From contig CACBMB010000002.1 of assembly GCA_902540275.1 (NCBI GenBank), positions 1-64,000 of the forward strand: a stretch of 64,000 nucleotides of DNA, written 5' to 3'. Position numbers and translations under genes: made by a program. Source of the stretch: an uncultured Pelagibacteraceae bacterium. GTDB lineage: Bacteria; Pseudomonadota; Alphaproteobacteria; Pelagibacterales; Pelagibacteraceae. The notes under the pieces are model-generated. The model had not been told where the DNA came from. It saw nothing but the letters and a program-made list of their open reading frames with translations, and searched no databases. Below, one piece after another: positions 61,714 to 64,000 of the stretch (position 1 is the first letter of the stretch; the number at the start of each line of letters is the position of its first letter).

Positions 61714-62496
61714 TTAACTCTTTTTAGAAACAGTAAATTTCACTTTCTTATCATTATGGTCTCGCCCAGTTCCTGTTACACCACCATTCTTAATCCACTT
61801 TAACGTACCTGCGGCTCCCATGTTATTTGAACATGCTATTTGCCATGTTCCTTTTCCCCCTTCTTGCAAAGAATAGGTGCCATCACAAGTTCCATCATTA
61901 TTTGGTAACGGTATATTTAAAGTTCCTCTATAATCTTTTTCATCAAACTTGACTGTTCCTGCAATTAAATCTTGATAACCCTCCCAACTTAAAGCAATAG
62001 ATCTCTCACCCTTTAACTCATATTTTTTTACAGTTTTTTTGGGTTCTTTTTTTTCTGTTTTCTTTTTTTTTGTTGTTAAATTATTTTTATAAAAACCTAG
62101 CTCAGTTAATTTCGCATATATCTCAGCATCAGACCAATTTGAATTAATTGTAGATGATTTACCTTTTCCTTCATTAATACCATTTTTCCATTTAATAGTT
62201 CTTCTCAATGCAAATTTTTTACATTTTTTTCCAGTAAGCTTTTCACAATGTTTTATGTCTTCATAAGCATTTCCAGATTTACAAACACCCTCTCCACAAG
62301 TCCAATAGGTAGCGTCTGTTCCATCTAGTGTCACATAAAAATCAGAAGGTTTTTTGGTATATTTACCACGAATATATTTTATAAAATAATCAGCAATACT
62401 TTTTGTCAATTGTAATTGACCTTCTCCATAAGGACCCGAATTTGCTTTTCCAGTTAAAATTAAACATAGAAAAATGACACCTAGGAATTTCTTCAT
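61714..62496 (-). CDS. Secreted protein of unknown function, first gene of the island operon
   Basis: I do not recognise a named family. I start at the ATG at 62496 (MKKFLGVIFLCLILTGKANS), which gives a clean signal peptide and 260 aa; the track runs 69 bp further upstream. The N-terminal half has CGEGVCKSGNAYEDIKHCEKLTGKKCKKFA, with paired Cys, and RRTIKWKNGINEGKG. A Lys-rich linker (about 150-165) leads to a beta-rich C-terminal part with GTLNIPLPNNDGTCDGTYSL and WQIACSNNMGAAGTLKW. It probably acts in the periplasm or at the surface. The next gene starts at its stop codon. Confidence 0.65.
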   Translation of the reverse strand: MKKFLGVIFLCLILTGKANSGPYGEGQLQLTKSIADYFIKYIRGKYTKKPSDFYVTLDGTDATYWTCGEGVCKSGNAYEDIKHCEKLTGKKCKKFALRRTIKWKNGINEGKGKSSTINSNWSDAEIYAKLTELGFYKNNLTTKKKKTEKKEPKKTVKKYELKGERSIALSWEGYQDLIAGTVKFDEKDYRGTLNIPLPNNDGTCDGTYSLQEGGKGTWQIACSNNMGAAGTLKWIKNGGVTGTGRDHNDKKVKFTVSKKS

Positions 62497-62501
62497 TAAA
62501 A

Positions 62502-62531
62502 ATATTACCATTGTTGCTATATTGTTGCCAA
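62502..62531 (-). promoter_or_regulatory. Possible promoter of the island operon
   Basis: On the minus strand TTGGCA, an 18-bp spacer and TAATAT precede the first island gene. The spacer is long and the start site would be close to the ATG, so transcription would be almost leaderless. It coincides with the ATTGTTGC repeats, which could therefore also be operators. Confidence 0.25.
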
Positions 62532-62562
62532 GCTGAAAATATTTTAAAATTATTGTTGCTAA
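62510..62562. repeat. ATTGTTGC repeats just inside the right island end
   Basis: ATTGTTGC occurs at 62510, 62521 and 62552. The first two are exactly 11 bp apart, as are the TGTG units at the other end, but the motif differs. They lie between the first island gene and the right tRNA fragment. They could be arm sites of a recombinase or operators of the island operon. Confidence 0.65.
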
Positions 62563-62582
62563 CAAATGTTTATTTAAACTTT

Positions 62583-62635
62583 AGCAATTGATTTGTAATC
62601 AATAGGTCCGCGGTTCGAATCCGTGCGGGGCACCA
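62583..62635. repeat. Right attachment repeat: partial tRNA-Thr 3' copy
   Basis: The segment copies the anticodon arm, T-arm and 3' acceptor strand of the tRNA-Thr gene at 59246-59321. It lacks the 5' acceptor strand and D-arm and has one G fewer in the run before CACCA, so it cannot make a functional tRNA. The neighbouring autotransporter gene stops directly at its end. Confidence 0.92.
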
Positions 62636-64000
62636 CTAAAAACTGTTACTTACAATTATATTCGCCCCATAATCAGGTATATCACTGAAAAAATTATATT
62701 TGGATGAAATTTTTAAATCGAAGTTTTTTGTTTTTTTTGTAAATTCTAAATTAGTATTACTACTTTCATCTAGTTCTAACGCAATTTTAGTTTCATCAAT
62801 TGGAACATATCCTAAAGATAAAAAAAACTCATTATAGTAACCTTCCCCGCTTGCACCAAATCTCTCAAAGTTTGTCACTATTGACCAACCAGTGACTGTA
62901 GTTATATCTAATCCATATCCAATTCTATAATTATGTTTTGATTTATTATTTGCTTTATATTTATAAACAGTACTTTGACTGTTTAAATAATAAAATTCTG
63001 CATTAGAAGATGGACTTAAATCTCCCACATACTCTAATCTCCCATGATGGATTGTTTTTTTTTCTTTCTCCTTTTTTTCTTTATCAAACAGTACTCCAAT
63101 TGTTGCCATTGCATTCTTAATATTTTGTTCTTTGTAGATTAATGCATCACTTAAACTGTTACCTAAAGTAGTTTTTTCTCTGAAAGCTTTAAGTTTTGTA
63201 TATCCAAAGTCTAATTTGATACCAGGATTTAGATTTATTTCTCTATCATGTAATCTTTTTCCAAAATTAACTGACCCATAAATTTGTTGTCCTTCTCTAT
63301 TTCCTTTAAGAGTATTACCATAAGTAACTCTTGTATGGTCAGTATCTAATAAACTTAACCCAATAATCCCATCTGTAAAAAAATCATCTTCTCCAATTTT
63401 TGTTCCATAAAGAGCTAAACTATAAGAATCTGTATCTAGTCCTGTGCCTTGGCCACCAATATCAATATTATCATTTCCATATTGGAAAACATATCCATAC
63501 ATTACATCTCTATCTTCATCTTTAATCCTATCGGCACCAATTGAAATACCATATGTGTGAATATCTCTAGATGAAGTATCTATTGCATGTCTTTTACCCA
63601 GACTTACTCTACCCTCACTCCATTGAAACCAATCATCACTATTATAAGTTCTATCTTTTTCCTTTTTAAAAGTTTCTAAAGTGCTAACTAATTTTGCAAT
63701 TTTTTGATTTGTAAAATCAATTTCAGCATTCAAGTTTGTAAGATTATCTTTATTTTTATGTCTTCTTAACCATTCAGTTCTATGAAACACTGGAAGTATA
63801 TTATTCCTAATAATTCTTTTAGATAACTCCACGTTAGCTTCAATGATAGCTTTCACATCACCATTAGTTGATGCATCAAGACAAGTTATAGTTCCAGCAC
63901 AATCAAGATCATATTCATAAATTACATTATCATCTGAACTGCTTCCGTCATCTCCAGTAACATATAGTTTCGTAAAATTAGATGAAAATTTAAATCCTCG
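62636..64000 (-). CDS. Autotransporter-type outer membrane beta-barrel protein, C-terminal part (5' end outside window)
   Basis: The track starts this ORF at a GTG at 63856, but the frame is open to base 64000, adding an Asp/Ser-rich stretch (TGDDGSSSDDNVIYEYDLDC), so the start is outside. From about residue 75 of the track protein to the end it has alternating beta-strands typical of autotransporter barrels (SEGRVSLGKRHAID, YGISIGADRI, YSLALYGTKIG, PGIKLDFGYTKL, ANIIVSNSF). The final Phe fits the outer-membrane insertion signal. A charged helix-like region precedes it, as before a barrel. Passenger function is not visible. Its TAG stop lies directly against the right tRNA fragment. Confidence 0.82.
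   Translation of the reverse strand, partial: RGFKFSSNFTKLYVTGDDGSSSDDNVIYEYDLDCAGTITCLDASTNGDVKAIIEANVELSKRIIRNNILPVFHRTEWLRRHKNKDNLTNLNAEIDFTNQKIAKLVSTLETFKKEKDRTYNSDDWFQWSEGRVSLGKRHAIDTSSRDIHTYGISIGADRIKDEDRDVMYGYVFQYGNDNIDIGGQGTGLDTDSYSLALYGTKIGEDDFFTDGIIGLSLLDTDHTRVTYGNTLKGNREGQQIYGSVNFGKRLHDREINLNPGIKLDFGYTKLKAFREKTTLGNSLSDALIYKEQNIKNAMATIGVLFDKEKKEKEKKTIHHGRLEYVGDLSPSSNAEFYYLNSQSTVYKYKANNKSKHNYRIGYGLDITTVTGWSIVTNFERFGASGEGYYNEFFLSLGYVPIDETKIALELDESSNTNLEFTKKTKNFDLKISSKYNFFSDIPDYGANIIVSNSF

Larger units (their letters stand above)
59322..62635. mobile_element. tRNA-Thr-bounded genomic island without an integrase, about 3.3 kb
   Basis: The region is flanked by an intact tRNA-Thr on the left and a partial copy of its 3' half on the right. 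It contains five minus-strand genes in tight order with accessory functions: a secreted unknown, a polysaccharide-lyase-like protein, a PD-(D/E)XK nuclease-like protein, a TerB-like protein and a membrane protein with His/Asp motifs. No integrase, transposase or excisionase gene is seen, so the element is a remnant, depends on a recombinase supplied elsewhere, or is one unit of a tandem array reaching beyond the window. Short repeats just inside both ends look like recombinase arm sites. Confidence 0.75.

Noticed and set aside
62583-62635. Second functional tRNA-Thr
   Set aside because: The copy lacks the 5' acceptor strand and D-arm and has a one-base deletion, so it is an attachment-site trace only.

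Overview
The window is very AT-rich and densely packed, with many 1-4 bp gene overlaps and no gene-free stretch over 300 bp. It carries alphaproteobacterial gene orders: adk inside the spc/alpha ribosomal block, pyrB followed by a degenerate dihydroorotase, and heterotetrameric sarcosine oxidase. Together with short, lysine- and isoleucine-rich proteins, this points to a streamlined marine SAR11-clade bacterium (Candidatus Pelagibacter or a close relative). That assignment comes from gene content and style, not from a database search.

Layout. 1-7.8 kb (+ strand): the 3' part of a lytic transglycosylase, tRNA-Ser on the minus strand, the sarcosine oxidase operon soxBDAG, then a periplasmic binding protein and one amino-acid ABC permease without an ATPase. 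7.8-14.5 kb (-): a secreted staphylococcal-nuclease-like protein, a MATE exporter, trhO, an O-methyltransferase and gatCAB. 14.5-20.5 kb (+): ruvX, pyrB, a probably non-catalytic pyrC (pyrX type), plsY and topA. 20.5-29.7 kb: mixed strands, with an unusual coiled-coil trypsin-like protease, a secreted coiled-coil protein, a RidA-family protein, UDP-glucose dehydrogenase and galU, panC, mgtE, lipB and an RluA-family pseudouridine synthase.

29.7-58.3 kb (-) is one uninterrupted expression-machinery superblock. In transcription order it reads trnY, trnG, tuf, trnW, secE, nusG, rplKAJL, rpoBC, rpsLG, fusA, then the S10, spc and alpha ribosomal clusters with secY and adk, ending at rplQ. A second tuf after fusA and rpmD (L30) between rpsE and rplO are absent. 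Plausible promoters lie before trnY, before rpsL and before rpsM. A perfect 12-bp hairpin separates rplL from rpoB.

58.4-64.0 kb is the accessory part. After a SpoU-family methyltransferase comes an intact tRNA-Thr(TGT). A partial copy of its 3' half (48 bp identical, then a one-base deletion and CACCA) lies 3.3 kb downstream. The two copies bracket a compact island without an integrase. Its five minus-strand genes are tightly packed: a secreted unknown, a secreted polysaccharide-lyase-like protein, a PD-(D/E)XK nuclease-like protein, a small TerB-like protein and a membrane protein with metal-hydrolase-type motifs. Just inside the left end are five tandem 11-bp TGTG units. Just inside the right end are ATTGTTGC repeats, two of them also 11 bp apart. 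Immediately beyond the right repeat an autotransporter-type beta-barrel gene ends, and it continues out of the window. This island is the best candidate here for an undescribed mobile cassette.
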